A stretch of DNA of 64,000 nt, from assembly GCA_020137815.1 (NCBI GenBank), contig CM035357.1, forward strand, positions 4,266,996 through 4,330,995. The letters are read 5' to 3'. Under the pieces are notes generated by a model. It worked only from the letters and a program-made list of their open reading frames with translations, ran no database searches and was not told the origin of the DNA. The position numbers and the translations under genes are program-made. The stretch's first letter is position 1, and each line of letters opens with the position of its first letter. This DNA is from Hormiphora californensis. Taxonomy: Eukaryota > Ctenophora > Tentaculata > Cydippida > Pleurobrachiidae. This document shows, piece by piece, positions 13,401-24,859 of the stretch.

Positions 13401-16400
13401 GTTTTTGGCATCAAAACTACCAGAAGGAATTTTTTGCTGGTGCTGAGACTTTGCTAAAATGTTTTTTGGGTATTTTCTATGTCAATCCTAAAGTTTCAGA
13501 GAGATTGGATGTGTTTTTCGGACTCAAAATTTCGATAAAAGTGGCTGGAAAGGCTCGAAAACAGCTCAAAAACGGCTAAAATTGAGTCTTTCCAGCCACT
13601 TTTTACGAAATTTTGAGTCTGAAAAACACATCCAATCCCTATGAAACTTTAGGATTGACATAGAAAATACCCAAAAAATATTTTAGCAAAGTCTCAGCAC
13701 CAGCAAAAAATTCCTTCTGGTAGTTTTGATGCCAAAAACACACTTCCCAGGGTCCTAAAGCTCCAAAACCCCCGGGAACCTTGAATGAGGGTATAAAATA
13801 GTCCAAGTATGAAGTTTCATGACCTAATCTTGTCAACTTTTTTCTGGGTGAAGCCCAACGCTTGTAAAGATCCAAAATGAACACCCTGTATGTATCAGTA
13901 TGTGAGATCGATCTCAGTCGCACGCGACGTCGATCTCACTCAGGTGTCAATGTCACCAAGATTGGGGGGATGATACACATTTGGAAAATGATTGTTAACT
14001 TACGTCCCTACGGCCATCAGAATGTCCTCCTTAGAACAGGTCCCCTTTTTAACTCGTCTTATCCAGGTGTCACTAAAACTGCTCGGCAAAATCCACACCC
14101 TCCTTCCTTCAAGGACAGGTGATTCGGAGAGAAACCCCAGTTTAAAGGCAATGCAAAACACGTCATAGGCATCATCCTCACCGAAATTAGCAACAATTAT
14201 CCGTGCGTTGTTACTCTGAAATAAGATGTGTTTATGAAGGAGCAAAAATTATCCGTTTGATGAAATCAAGTTTGATGAAGGAGTAGCTGGAAAGTTTGAT
14301 GAAGGAGCAGAAAGAAACCTTGATGGAGGAGCAGTTTGAAAGTTTCATGAAGGAGCAGCTAGAAATAAAGTTTGATGAAGGAAGAGTAATATATTTTCAG
14401 CTTACCATGAGTTGTTCCACAGCAATTTTAATTGCGTCTAGGTTGGAAGAAGTAAAGGAGTAACGAAACAAACTCTCCGTTCTTTTATCAAACGCTCCCA
14501 GTACCTGAAAGAATTAAGAATCCATAATTCTGTTGATATTTCATGAGCCGAGAGATTCAAGTTGTCGGCGACTGGATTTACTGATTGAAGCCAGATGTGC
14601 GCTAATTTTTGACACATTTTTCGTCTACATCCATCCTGTCAGAAACATAATTCTCTTTTGAAAATGAAATATACTAGTATAGTACTAGTAATTCAATGAT
14701 CGAATCCTCAATCCTGCTCATATGAAGGTATGTACCTCTATACTATTATGAAATACCGGGTGTTTCTTTTGATACACATCACTAGAACAGCTCTGTAATA
14801 ATGGCTGGAGCTGTCACACGATATGTGGTAGCAGCTCGGCGGGGGGGGGGGGCAGCTCGTTACGCGGATTGTTCTCATTAAATTCAAACTAACCAGCTCC
14901 AGAGCTGCTCCTTTCTGATCACATTACTCTGTCTCATTACAGTCCCGCAACACTGCGATCACATGAAGCTATCTATTTCCATCAATACCACTATAATATA
15001 TCACCTTATATTCTTCTCTTAGTTCTAGGTATCAACCTTTAGACATTGAAACCCTTGTTCATGGTAACAGTGTGATAACTGCAGCAGGTGATGCAGATGG
15101 TATGCATGGATAACCTGTCAGAGCATTGGTCTGACCCATTCTCGCGCGAGAACTGTGGTCAGAGCATTGGCCTGACAGTGGATAACAGTCTCACTACATA
15201 ACAGCTGCTTCACCATGCACTGTCTTATGAAACTGTTTGAACATAAAACTATTGTCTCTAACCAATGGGGCCGGGGGGTTGAACAAAATGTTATGAGAAG
15301 AAGGAGGAGGAGGCACTTGATCAATGCTCATTCGTCATTCCAAGAAGTAACGTAAAACTGACAGAGTGGTAAACTCCATCACGTGTAGTCTAGACTAACG
15401 TTCTAATCCTTTCAAAGTGTCCTTCCTTCGAGCAATTCCCCTTGTGTCACATAGTTACAAACGGCAATTGCCTCGATTACATATATCTCCCTCTGTCTCT
15501 ATCTCTCTATCTCTCCCTTATAATCTTTATATGAGGTATAAACTCTTGCCAGTGGCGCGTTATTTCAGATACCTTTCTCCCAGCGCGCCGCTGGGAGAAG
15601 GTAGCTGTAGTTTATCCGCCACTGGCGGATAAACTGGTTTAAATCACGACGACGATCCCGAGGCGTAGCCGAGGGAGAGGCGGAGGGGTTTAAACCTATA
15701 ACGCGTCTGTGGCAAGAGTTTATAGGTTATATACCCTGCTTTAGTTGTTTGTTACAAGTATTACACACTAACAAGAGAGAGAACACTAATCAAAACACAC
15801 AAAGAGAACTGAGAAACAGTCAAAAACATCTCTCAATTGAGTGTACATTGTTTGGTAACAGTTACTAAGGAGAGAGAGAAAGAAATAACAAGATATGGGG
15901 CATGCCAGACATAACACAGAGGAATTGAGATAGTGAAACAAAAGGGAAGATAAAGAGAGAGTAATTGACGGAATGTGTTGTTTCTTTCTCTCCAATTTAG
16001 TGTGTAACTCTTCCAAACAGTGTTCCCTCTGTATTTCAGTAAGAACTGATCATTTACACACACTTTGAATGTAACATAGGAGTTAAAAATAAATAACCTG
16101 CCAGTGGGAAATAATCTGCCGCTGGACTGGCTGGTTATCGAGAGCGCGCTAGTGGGACTGGCGCATTATTTAAGTTAGCAGGGTATATATCTCTCTCACC
16201 CTTTCTCTCTTGACTATTTCCACATCCCTAGCTGGCACGATCCCCATACAGTCTGCACTGATTTCACGCATTCACACTGTGTTGAGAGTCTGGACTGATT
16301 CAAACACACTGACACGGAGACATGCGCTACCAACACCCCTCCCATCACAAACTACAGCCTAGCAACACCCCTCCAATCACAAACTACAGCCTAGCACATC

Positions 16401-18181
16401 CCTCTCCCGTCACACCCAGCCTAGCACGTCCCCCCGTAGCACTTGTCAAGCTGATTGAAATGTATCAAGATGTGAAAGTATAATAAGGAATTTAGAGTCT
16501 TTTTAAGTCTGTATGAAAAACGAGAATCTATCTCAATTCTGTATCTCAATAAAGATTCAAACTCACAGATTTTCGGAAGGAATTCATCTCTCCTTCTCCG
16601 GTTAAAATGTGCACTTTCTTCCATCCGCAGTGGTCGGATAACTTGAAGACAGCGTCGTAAATATGTGTCTCCAGAGGGTGAAGTCGTAATGAGTTTCTAT
16701 AACTGATGGGGATTGGAGGAGTTGAACGAGTTTATGAATGAGACGTTTGAGGGATTGTTTTATGAAGGAGCAGCTAGAAAATTTGATGAAGGAGCAGTTA
16801 GAAAGTGTGAAGTTGATGAACAAATCTGCCTCCAATTGTATTGTGAAATTACCTGTGCCGTGATTAATGTTAATTACTCACATGTACTGGGCTGTACCTC
16901 CATGTCCTCCTCTATCATAAGCACTGTCATCCTCCTCACTAAATTCCGCACTGGACGCAGTGGGACTAATCTGACGAGGGAGTTGTGTAACAATTATACA
17001 GCGCTTAATAGCTCTAGATATCTAGCTCAGGCATCTGACGCTACGGATATAATGATGTGATTGGGGTTCCTGATCTTCAACCCGAACTACGAATGATGTC
17101 ATTATCATTATACCCATATTTGTTTATGCCCATATTTGGACACCTACCGAAATGTAGTTAAAGAAGGGCGCCATTTCGCTGATATACTTTGTAACGTCTG
17201 TAAAGATGGGGCCTACAATGCCAACGTACTCCCGCTGATCATTCCTGCCTATGAAACTAAATAGCTCGTGTATCGCCTTGCCTGGCTCTGCCTGTTGGGG
17301 TGGGAGTTGTGTTGTCAATTGTCATGGGGTGGGAGTTGTGTTGTCATGGGGATGGGAGTTGTGTTGTCATGGGGGTGGGAGTTGTGTTGTCATGGGGATG
17401 GGAGTTGTGTTGTCATGGGGATGGGAGTTGTGTTGTCATGGGGATGGGAGTTGTGTTGTCATGGGGATGGGAGTTGTGTTGTCATGGGGATGGGAGTTGT
17501 GTTGTCATGGGGGTGTGAGTTGTGTTGTCATGGGGATGGGAGTTGTGTTGTCATGGGGGTGGGAGTTGTGTTGTCATGGGGATGGGAGTTGTGTTGTCAT
17601 GGGGATGGGAGTTGTGTTGTCATGGGGATGGGAGTTGTGTTGTCATGGGGATGGGAGTTGTGTTGTCATGGGGATGGGAGTTGTGTTGTCATGGGGATGG
17701 GAGTTGTGTTGTCATGGGGATGGGAGTTGTGTTGTCATGGGGATGGGAGTTGTGTTGTCATGGGATGGGAGTTATGTTGTCATGGGGGTGGGAGTTGTGT
17801 TGTCATGGGATGGGAGTTATGTTGTCATGGGGGTGGGAGTTGTGTTGTCATGGGATGGGAGTTATGTTGTCATGGGGGTGGGAGTTGTGTTGTCACAGAA
17901 TTTTATGTTTTACAAGATAGTAGATACAAAGGTATGTTACAATATGAATACTAACTAGGTAGTAGGTATTTGGGTCACATGGCCTGGCCCATGGGCTGAG
18001 GGGTTTACCTGAGTGTTAAACCAGGTTATTTCAACTGTGTAGTCCGGTAAATAGTCGGTAGAATTATTAATTTGTTCCATAGCAACCATCCCCATGGGGA
18101 TGAGTCCCTTACTTTCCGAGTATATATCATCTGTATCTCCCGGGACAAATAGGCCAACTTTTAGAGTTTCTTTTAGTGCTC
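7446..18181 (-). CDS. GABBR: GABA-B-like metabotropic receptor (class C GPCR), missing first exon
   Basis: Minus-strand exons, 5' to 3': 18181-18009, 17291-17148, 16970-16882, 16702-16567, 14504-14406, 14215-14004, 13162-13051, 12488-12377, 12204-12071, 11904-11799, 11646-11449, 11039-10880, 10585-10436, 10400-10370 (tentative), 10221-10108, 9995-9864, 9608-9489, 9269-9185, 8946-8795, 8618-8514 and 7703-7446. Phases agree throughout; the sum is about 940 codons, the usual family length. The first eleven encode the Venus-flytrap ligand domain ([25 protein letters not shown]-like [11 protein letters not shown]). TM1 is in 11039-10880, TM2 in 10585-10436 ([15 protein letters not shown]), TM3 in 10221-10108 ([15 protein letters not shown]), and TM4 in 9995-9864. 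TM5 spans 9608-9489 and 9269-9185, followed by the family signature [18 protein letters not shown]6-7 are in 8946-8795. GABA-B receptors signal through Gi/o at the plasma membrane. The signal-peptide exon was not found, the ligand is unproven, and the last exon could splice further at AATCCAG|gtatct. Confidence 0.92.
8383..8489 (+). mobile_element. ~105-bp MITE (AGGAACCGACCGA family), best copy
   Basis: Begins aggaaccgaccgacacaag and ends gattcggtcggttcct, so the terminal inverted repeats are about 13 bp. It lies in the GABA-B-like gene, just beyond the exon ending at 8514. Confidence 0.8.
9010..9046. mobile_element. Terminal fragment of the TTAA-flanked foldback family
   Basis: Contains ggtccactctcacttTAA, the same end as the element at 38072-38540, and again meets TTAA. 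Only one end is present. Confidence 0.55.
10754..10860 (+). mobile_element. ~105-bp MITE (AGGAACCGACCGA family), intronic copy
   Basis: Runs from aggaacctacagacacaagt to gattcggtcggttcct, in the intron between the TM1 and TM2 exons of the GABA-B-like gene. It is nearly identical to 8383-8489 in its core. Confidence 0.8.
12692..12848. repeat. Nested palindromes (foldback) in a GABA-B-like intron
   Basis: Outer arms ataaccccggttagtag / ctagccgtggttat enclose perfect inner palindromes: gataccagcctattaggctggtatc-type at 12722-12748 and gataatccccgtaggggattatc at 12797-12819. Between them lies a cgaggaacggagtgacgagg block. Probably a non-autonomous foldback element; no coding content. Confidence 0.6.
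13252..13888. mobile_element. 637-bp mariner-like foldback element, TA-flanked
   Basis: Two arms of about 310 bp are inverted copies of each other around a short centre near 13575. The ends are ctgggtgttcatttt and aaaatgaacaccctg, flanked by TA (13250-13251, 13889-13890). Both arms show the same apparent 80-residue open frame, which is the repeat and not a gene. It lies in the GABA-B-like intron between exons 14004 and 13162. Confidence 0.8.
14240..14395. repeat. TTTGATGAAGGAGCAGCTAGAAA minisatellite in receptor intron
   Basis: Degenerate units of about 23-30 bases (tttgatgaaggagcagctagaaa). The same unit recurs at 16715-16830 in a different intron of the same gene. Confidence 0.75.
15538..15723. 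repeat. Nested hairpin cluster in a receptor intron
   Basis: Outer arms ataaactcttgccag / ctgtggcaagagtttat enclose two perfect palindromes: acctttctcccagcgcgccgctgggagaaggt (positions 15571-15602) and gtttatccgccactggcggataaac (15610-15634). A third stem, ggtttaaa..tttaaacc, also lies inside. A related block is at 16098-16190. Likely a composite foldback insertion. Confidence 0.6.
17300..17895. repeat. 23-bp minisatellite (GGGAGTTGTGTTGTCATGGGGAT)n
   Basis: About 26 units, with a 22-base variant (catgggatgggagttatgttgt) at the far end. It begins about 9 bases upstream of the splice acceptor of the receptor exon 17291-17148. The open frames in all three plus-strand phases arise because 23 is not a multiple of three and the unit lacks stops. 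Confidence 0.95.
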
Positions 18182-18337
18182 CTGAAAGCAGATTAAACTT
18201 TAAAATTTAGAGCACCCAAATTATGTTAGAGATCAGAGTCGTCCCCGACGGTAGCTAACTGATACAAGTTAATGGCTACCCTGGACCCTGGTCCCTGGTT
18301 GTTATTAAATAGGACCAGTCCAGAAGTAAAACACGTT

Positions 18338-18414
18338 CTGTCTGGCGGCGCCACTGGCGCCAGACCCCATTTTGATTCTCAGTGCGATCAGATCGGGTCG
18401 GCGACGCCAAACAG
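18338..18414. mobile_element. GC-rich hairpin element, copy near the receptor 5' end
   Basis: Runs from ctgtctggcggcgccactgg to ggtcggcgacgccaaacag; 150 bases upstream of the first mapped receptor exon. Confidence 0.7.
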
Positions 18415-20591
18415 AAAACGTTAGGTTACCTGTTCTAATAAGAGAGCTGAGTAGAATAATAAAATACCGACAAACCAACATGCTCTGTTCACCTAGTCAG
18501 AGTTATATCTGATTAATAAACTATCAATTCTCATACCCCACAAATAATCCATTATTTACATTTTACAGGCATTCACTAATTTCTAAATTACTAAGCGGTG
18601 AAGTCAAAGCTAAGAAACAGGCTAAGTGGTTTAAAACGTGGCAAATATAAAGCATAGAATAGTATGGGCTTAGAACTCAAACTAATGGCATGGCTCTTAG
18701 ATCAAAGGGCAACAAAAAATAGTTTTTAAAACAAAAGAAAAGGCAACATTTGATCCGCCATTTAGCGATAGTGTAACATTACAAAACAGAGTGACAGTCA
18801 GTATGAAATGTTATAAGTGGGACGTGAAGCAGCTGAGGAAAATGGAAAGGCTTAGCTAGTCAGTGAGAATAAATGGTAGAGAAGAATAGAGCGAAAGGGA
18901 AATGATAGAGAACGAACATCAGAGACAACTGCAGAGAAAGGGAAATGTTAGAGAGGAGAAAAAACTGTGATGGAGAACGAGAAATGAGAGAGATTTTATG
19001 AGCTGTTTTTATGTGGCAATTACTTATGTGAAACACATGTGTCCAAATTTCACTTTCTCTTTCACACTTCCTGTCAACTTCTTCCCTCTCTCTCTCACAC
19101 TATCTAATTCTCATTCGCTCATTCTCTCATTCTCTCTGACTCTCTGACTCTCTCTCCCTCTCTATCTTTCTTTCTTTCTCTCCCCTCTCCCTCCCTCCCT
19201 CCCCTCTCTATCTTCCTTTCTCTTCAGTGGGACATTCCAACACTAATTGAGAACGCGTTAATACATGCACTACATGCAGCCCTGCCAAGGTTTGAGCCAC
19301 TTTACATTGCACCGTGGGAGTGGCATTGAGATAGAGATGCTGGGTTGTAGAAAGTTCCACGGGCACCGTTCTGGGATTCCATCTTCCCAGATTCTAGCAC
19401 TGATGGTCGTGCGACCGTGGAAGAATGCTGCAATGAGATCACAGTGGACAGTGGTTTAGCATCGGGAAATAGAACCCAGATGCTGGCAGCATCTATCTCG
19501 AGATAGATCATACTGGGTTATTGGCCTGCACTCAATTGTACCACTGCATGTGGAGTCTTGATCAGAATCCACACGTCTCAATGAGGGTCTCAGAGAGAGA
19601 GTCTCACATAGGGTCTCACATGGAGGTTCGTGTGCTGATCAGCATGCAATATGTGACTACTACTGCAGTAGGTATGTACTACCAAATAGGTTACACAATC
19701 GATCGGCAGTATATAACTACTCGGATGTATGGTCTTGTAGGATATTAGAAGGATATTGCGATTATAAGAACCTATAACAGCTGGTGAGGCTATGAGATAG
19801 CTGGTGAGGAGAAAGCAAGCTGTAGTAGCTGAACATGTGCTAGGGATTATAGAGGAATGAAGTACTCGGGTACTATGACTAACTTGGGTACTAACTACTA
19901 TGACTAACTAACTAACTTGGGTACTATGACTAACTAACTAACTTGGGTACTATGACTAGAACTAAACATGCTTTAGTTAGTAATTAGTACCCGAGAAGGT
20001 ACTACATTCTTCTCTACTGAATTATAAGCTATGTTGACCTGTCACGTTCGATGTAGCTATGTGACAAAACGTGATATATTATACACGTGATATAGTCAGA
20101 CATAATTCCCAATCTATTAGTTTGTGTTACGTCACTAATTTCAAGACTGAAGGGGTTATGAACCAACTCTTAACCAACATCTCAAAGCCCTCTTATTCTC
20201 ACAGATCATTATTAAAATAACTAATATTAGTGGATTACAGAGCGCGAGAAGCATGGCATATTAACCCAATCTGATAGTTCCTCACTCAGTCTCTGATCGA
20301 GTATTGATCAAATTCAAAGCTAAGAACTATAAGGCGGTTTAGTATTACCTAGACTAAGACTAAAGATGAGAAACTCACACAATGAGAGAGGGAGATCAGA
20401 TCACGATGTTGTATACCAGTGATCTCTATTCTCTGTGCACCGATAAAAGAAGCTTCAAGGGTATACCTACTACTGACTGTGAGGCAGTGCAGGGTCTCTC
20501 CGTCTATAGCTGACTAAAGATTGTAGGACTGCTCATTCAACACTATCTACACGAAGGTGCAATACCACCGTGCACGCGGTGCACAATAATT

Positions 20592-20632
20592 CCTCACAAA
20601 AGACTAATTCCGTGAATTAGTCTTTTGTGAGG
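20592..20632. repeat. Perfect 41-base palindrome
   Basis: Arms cctcacaaaagactaattc and gaattagtcttttgtgagg are separated by 3 bases. No neighbouring gene is apparent. Confidence 0.8.
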
Positions 20633-21028
20633 TATAAACCATTCTAAATAAAAAGCCTCGCTTTCCCTTTCTTCTCCATCCCTTTATTCCTCTCTTTTTC
20701 TCTCGATTTTTAGGTTTCTCCATTTTGGCAATTGATTGAATCGATAACAACTCAGAACTCGACTCATGACCACTCTGAGACACGAAATATGTTACAATTT
20801 ATTAAATATGGTCCAATATGACACCAGGTGTTTATCATGCCATGGATGGAGAGCCCTTTGACACCTTTCTAACTCATTTCTGGAGCCCCTCTCTCTTTCT
20901 CTCTCTCTCTCTCTCTATCTTTCTCTCTATCTCCCCCTCTCTCTTTTTCCTTCGCTAACTATCTTTCTCACCTGAGCTCTACTTACGGGAATGAATAAAA
21001 CGTGTAGCAACAATACAAAGCTTACTCA

Positions 21029-22031
21029 TAGTAGGGACGAATCTTAATTTTTTGACTCACTATTTGGTGGAAAGCAAATTCCGGTTGTAACCCACCTATT
21101 TTGACCCGCTGAACACGATCCCGTTCATAGGCAAGCTCGCAAAAGTGGAGAAAATGCCCAAATCGGCCACGCCCTTTTACCTGTATTTTCAGCCTGTAGC
21201 CAAAAACATAAATCCTCTTAGAATAGGAGTAGAGACAAATCTGAGGGCACTAAAGTGATCAGCGCCCTCGCATTAGTGGGGGTAGGTGCTGGAATTAAGT
21301 CTCTATCTCATCTCGTTAATTAGATAATTGGATAATTAGGTTTGCGCATAACCGTTTTTTGGCTATATGGCTATAGCCACTTAGGAATGGTTTAGAGACT
21401 TTTCACTGGCGCCATTTTGTAGGCAATAGCCAAGTTATGGGGGGTCGACGTCGGACTTTTAAGCTCTATCTCCAACCGTTTAGCCGTTATTGGGCCTAAA
21501 CAATGCTCAAAATCGGGCTTTTTACCGTTTTTCGCTCATTTTGAGCATCGATTTAGCCCAATAACGGCTAAACGGTTGGAGATAGAGCTTAAAAGTCCGA
21601 CGTCGACCCCCCATAACTTGGCTATTGTCTACAAAATGGCGCCAGTGAAAAGTCTCTAAACCATTCCTAAGTGGCTATAGCCATATAGCCAAAAACGGTT
21701 ATGCGCAAACCTAATTATCCAATTATCTAATTAACCAGATGAGATAGAGACTTAATTCCAGCACCTAACCCCACTAATGCGAGGGCGCTGATCACTTTAG
21801 TGCCCTCAGATTTGTCTCTACTCCTATTCTAAGAGGAGTTATGTTTTTGGCTACAGGCTGAAAATACAGGTAAAAGGGCGTGGCCGATTTGGGCATTTTC
21901 TCCACTTTTGCGAGCTTGCCTATGAACGGGATCGTGTTCAGCGGGTCAAAATAGGTGGGTTACAACCGGAATTTGCTTTCCACCAAATAGTGAGTCAGCC
22001 ACTTCTTTTTATAAGAGATTCGTCCCTACTA
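21029..22031. mobile_element. 1003-bp near-perfect palindromic element with TCA duplication
   Basis: Two arms of roughly 480-490 bp are near-identical inverted copies meeting near 21530. Ends are TAGTAGGGACGAATCT / AGATTCGTCCCTACTA. A TCA trinucleotide lies directly outside both ends (21026-21028 and 22032-22034), which fits the 3-bp duplication of PIF/Harbinger elements. There is no coding content. A transcript would fold into one long hairpin. Confidence 0.8.
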
Positions 22032-24704
22032 TCAGGTCCAAGACAACAGGCCCCTATCTTATGACATAACCATAAACTATCATTATAATAAGCATCTGAT
22101 GAACCGACATCAAATGAACCCAATTGAAACAATGATATGAATATGTTTTAACATATTGCTTCTAGCACAAAATATATGACAATTTCTATCAACTCCAGCA
22201 GGGAAAATAATCAGTCTCAAAATAGCAGGCTACAGTCGACATCGCGGCACTAGGAAAAGGCTTCACATTTCGATAGGTCCCATGCTTCACATGTTCCATT
22301 GTTCCCCCATGGTGCTTATGCTGATGATCCAAGTACAATGACAACTACACAAGTGCGCTATTGGGGTCATGAGGGAGGGGAGCTACTATATATACGTATT
22401 ATAGTAGTGAGATAGTGGGGCCTTGGGGGTGCTTATGCTGATTGATGAGTGAGATATACTTGAACAGACATGTGGCTCGACACCCCCTCCAGCTCCCCGC
22501 TCGAGAGCTCTGAACTAAATGGTGGTAGTAACTGGTGCAGCAGATGGCGAATTGATCTTAGTAATTGTACAACATCTGAGTAAGGGCGGTAATTGCAGGA
22601 TAGGGTAAACAAAGACAGGATGACATAACCCAGCAGCTGAGAGGGATGGAGGGAGTAGTAGACAACTCGACTTGGTTTGTTCTATAAACCCTCCTTTACA
22701 GTTTACATTTCCGCGGGCGGTCAGCGGAGCACACGGAAAGAGGGTCGAGCGAGGCCAAACTCGACAGAGCTCACAGTGGTCAAGAAAAAAAAGGAAATTT
22801 CAATTTCATAAACTGACTAACTTTGTGAATTAGTATTGTCCCATAGCGATAGTTTATCACAAACTTAGGAACGACAAGAGACTATTCACTATACGAATTG
22901 ATTCCGAGAGATCAAGAAGTGTTGTTTATAGTTGAGTTTAAACAACATCTCTCTCGTTCAACATTACACCGCCTGATCACTGATCGGATCTAGTGATCAT
23001 ATGATAACCTTTCTCACTCTCTCGCTTTCTCTCCCAACGATCGAGCTTTCTCTCCCAACTATAGAGCTCTCGATTGCTCCCTCTCTCAACTATCCCTATC
23101 CCTCTTGTCGGTATGACCAAAAAGGAAGAATTTGACAGATCGACTATCTAGCGAGTAGCTAGGGAGACGGTATAGTTTGGCTCAACGTGGTACTAAAAGT
23201 AAGGTATAGGTGTAACATGGTCACGTGCAGTTACACATGTAACAATCGCATGATGTTACACAGGTCACGTTGCAGCTGGATCAAAGACGTACCATCGGAA
23301 ACTGTCTAGTTTTACAAATTAGGCAACTATAAGATTAGACATTCCTAGAACTGTCTAGTTTGTAAACTGGACAATCAATTAAATATTGTCTAGTCTTTAC
23401 CCTACTAAAATTTAGTTCGACGTTCGATTGATTAACGATTGATTAACGATTGATATCAATCGTTAATCAATCGTTAGTAGGGTATCAGATACTTTTAGAG
23501 TACTTACTTGCTAGAGATATAAGATTTCTAAAACATAATTCAGGTTTATGATCAGGCAAATAGTTCTATGATACAGACGTTTTAAAACCACTATGATGTG
23601 TTTCAAGATAAGTATTATCTATGCTGCATATGTATTGTGGCCAGAGCTCTATGATCTTTGGTTCATTTATACTCTCTCTATCCCTGGCTCTCTAAAACGT
23701 GACGTCATTTCAAAACGTTGCCTCGCGTACCCGCAAGTTAGGGGTGATTTCGTTACCAAGATAAATCCAATTGTCGGGGTGATAATATGCAGAGATAAAA
23801 CTGATTTACCGTGAATATATTCCCGAAATAATAACATTCATTCTAACGTAAAGTAATTATAATTATACTTTTTACAACAAGCAGAGTTTCCTAAAAACTC
23901 CCTGTAAATATGTACAAGTTCTGTACATATAGGTTGATCTCTTACATTATATAGGTCTAGTGACAAAGTGACAAAGTGACAAAGTTATAAAGTAGTTAGA
24001 AACTATAAAGCAAGAATAACACTGCTGGCATGAATTTCAATAATAATTAATCATGAATATTATCACTAATATGAGTAGTGCTTTGTTAGACACACATGCA
24101 CTGCACTTTTCCAAGTATATAAGCTTCTTCGGATAGGCACTAGGCAAAAGTTAATGTCTCTTGTGGCAGAACATGTGTATAACGAGATAGAGAGGGATAG
24201 AGATAGAAATAGGGAGAGAGAGAAAAAGGGAGAGAGATAGAAAGAGAGATAGATAGAAAGAGAGATAGAAAGAGATAGATAGAAAGAGAGATAGAAAGAG
24301 AGATAGATAGAAAGAGAGATAGATAGAAAGAGAGATAGAGAGAAAGAGGGGGAGAAAGAGGGGGAGAGAGAGGGGATAGAAAAAGCTAAAACACTTTTAT
24401 CAAAGTTCCTCTTTCCTCAAGTCCAATCGACAAAAGTAAAAAGACGTCATATGGAATTGTAGATAGCACAGTCCATCACATAACGTTAGCAAGCTTTTGA
24501 AGCACTGCAAAAGTTTTTGAAGCAAAATGATTCCACTGGATCATGTCAACAGTTGGCTTTGACCTATCTTTTCTCTCTCTCTCTCTTTCGATCTCTCTTG
24601 TTGACACGCCTGTTCACACGTCCTATAAATACTGCCTGCAGATAATTAATCCTAGATTACTCGATAGAGCGCCAACAATAGTGTAACGACAGAAGAGAGG
24701 TTTT

Positions 24705-24859
24705 GACAGGATCTCATCACAATATAGCACACGACAATCTTACCCTGGCAAAAAGTACAAAATATACGCTTGTAGTCTGTTATACGGTGTACAGAGTACT
24801 AGCGTATTTGTACTTTTTAGGGTAAGATAGTTGTGTGCTATTGTGATAAAATCCTGTCA
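24705..24859. mobile_element. 155-bp inverted-repeat MITE
   Basis: Ends TGACAGGATCTCATCACAAT and ATTGTGATAAAATCCTGTCA. The arms continue through agcacac and gggtaagat to a short centre with tacgcttgtagtctgttata. Confidence 0.7.

Noticed and set aside
13256-13923. Two similar 80-107 residue frames on opposite strands
   Set aside because: They are the two arms of one mariner-like foldback; the frame is duplicated with the DNA and has no known domain.
17251-17958. Open frames of 228-235 codons rich in [14 protein letters not shown]
   Set aside because: They are translations of the 23-bp minisatellite in a receptor intron, open in all plus-strand frames.
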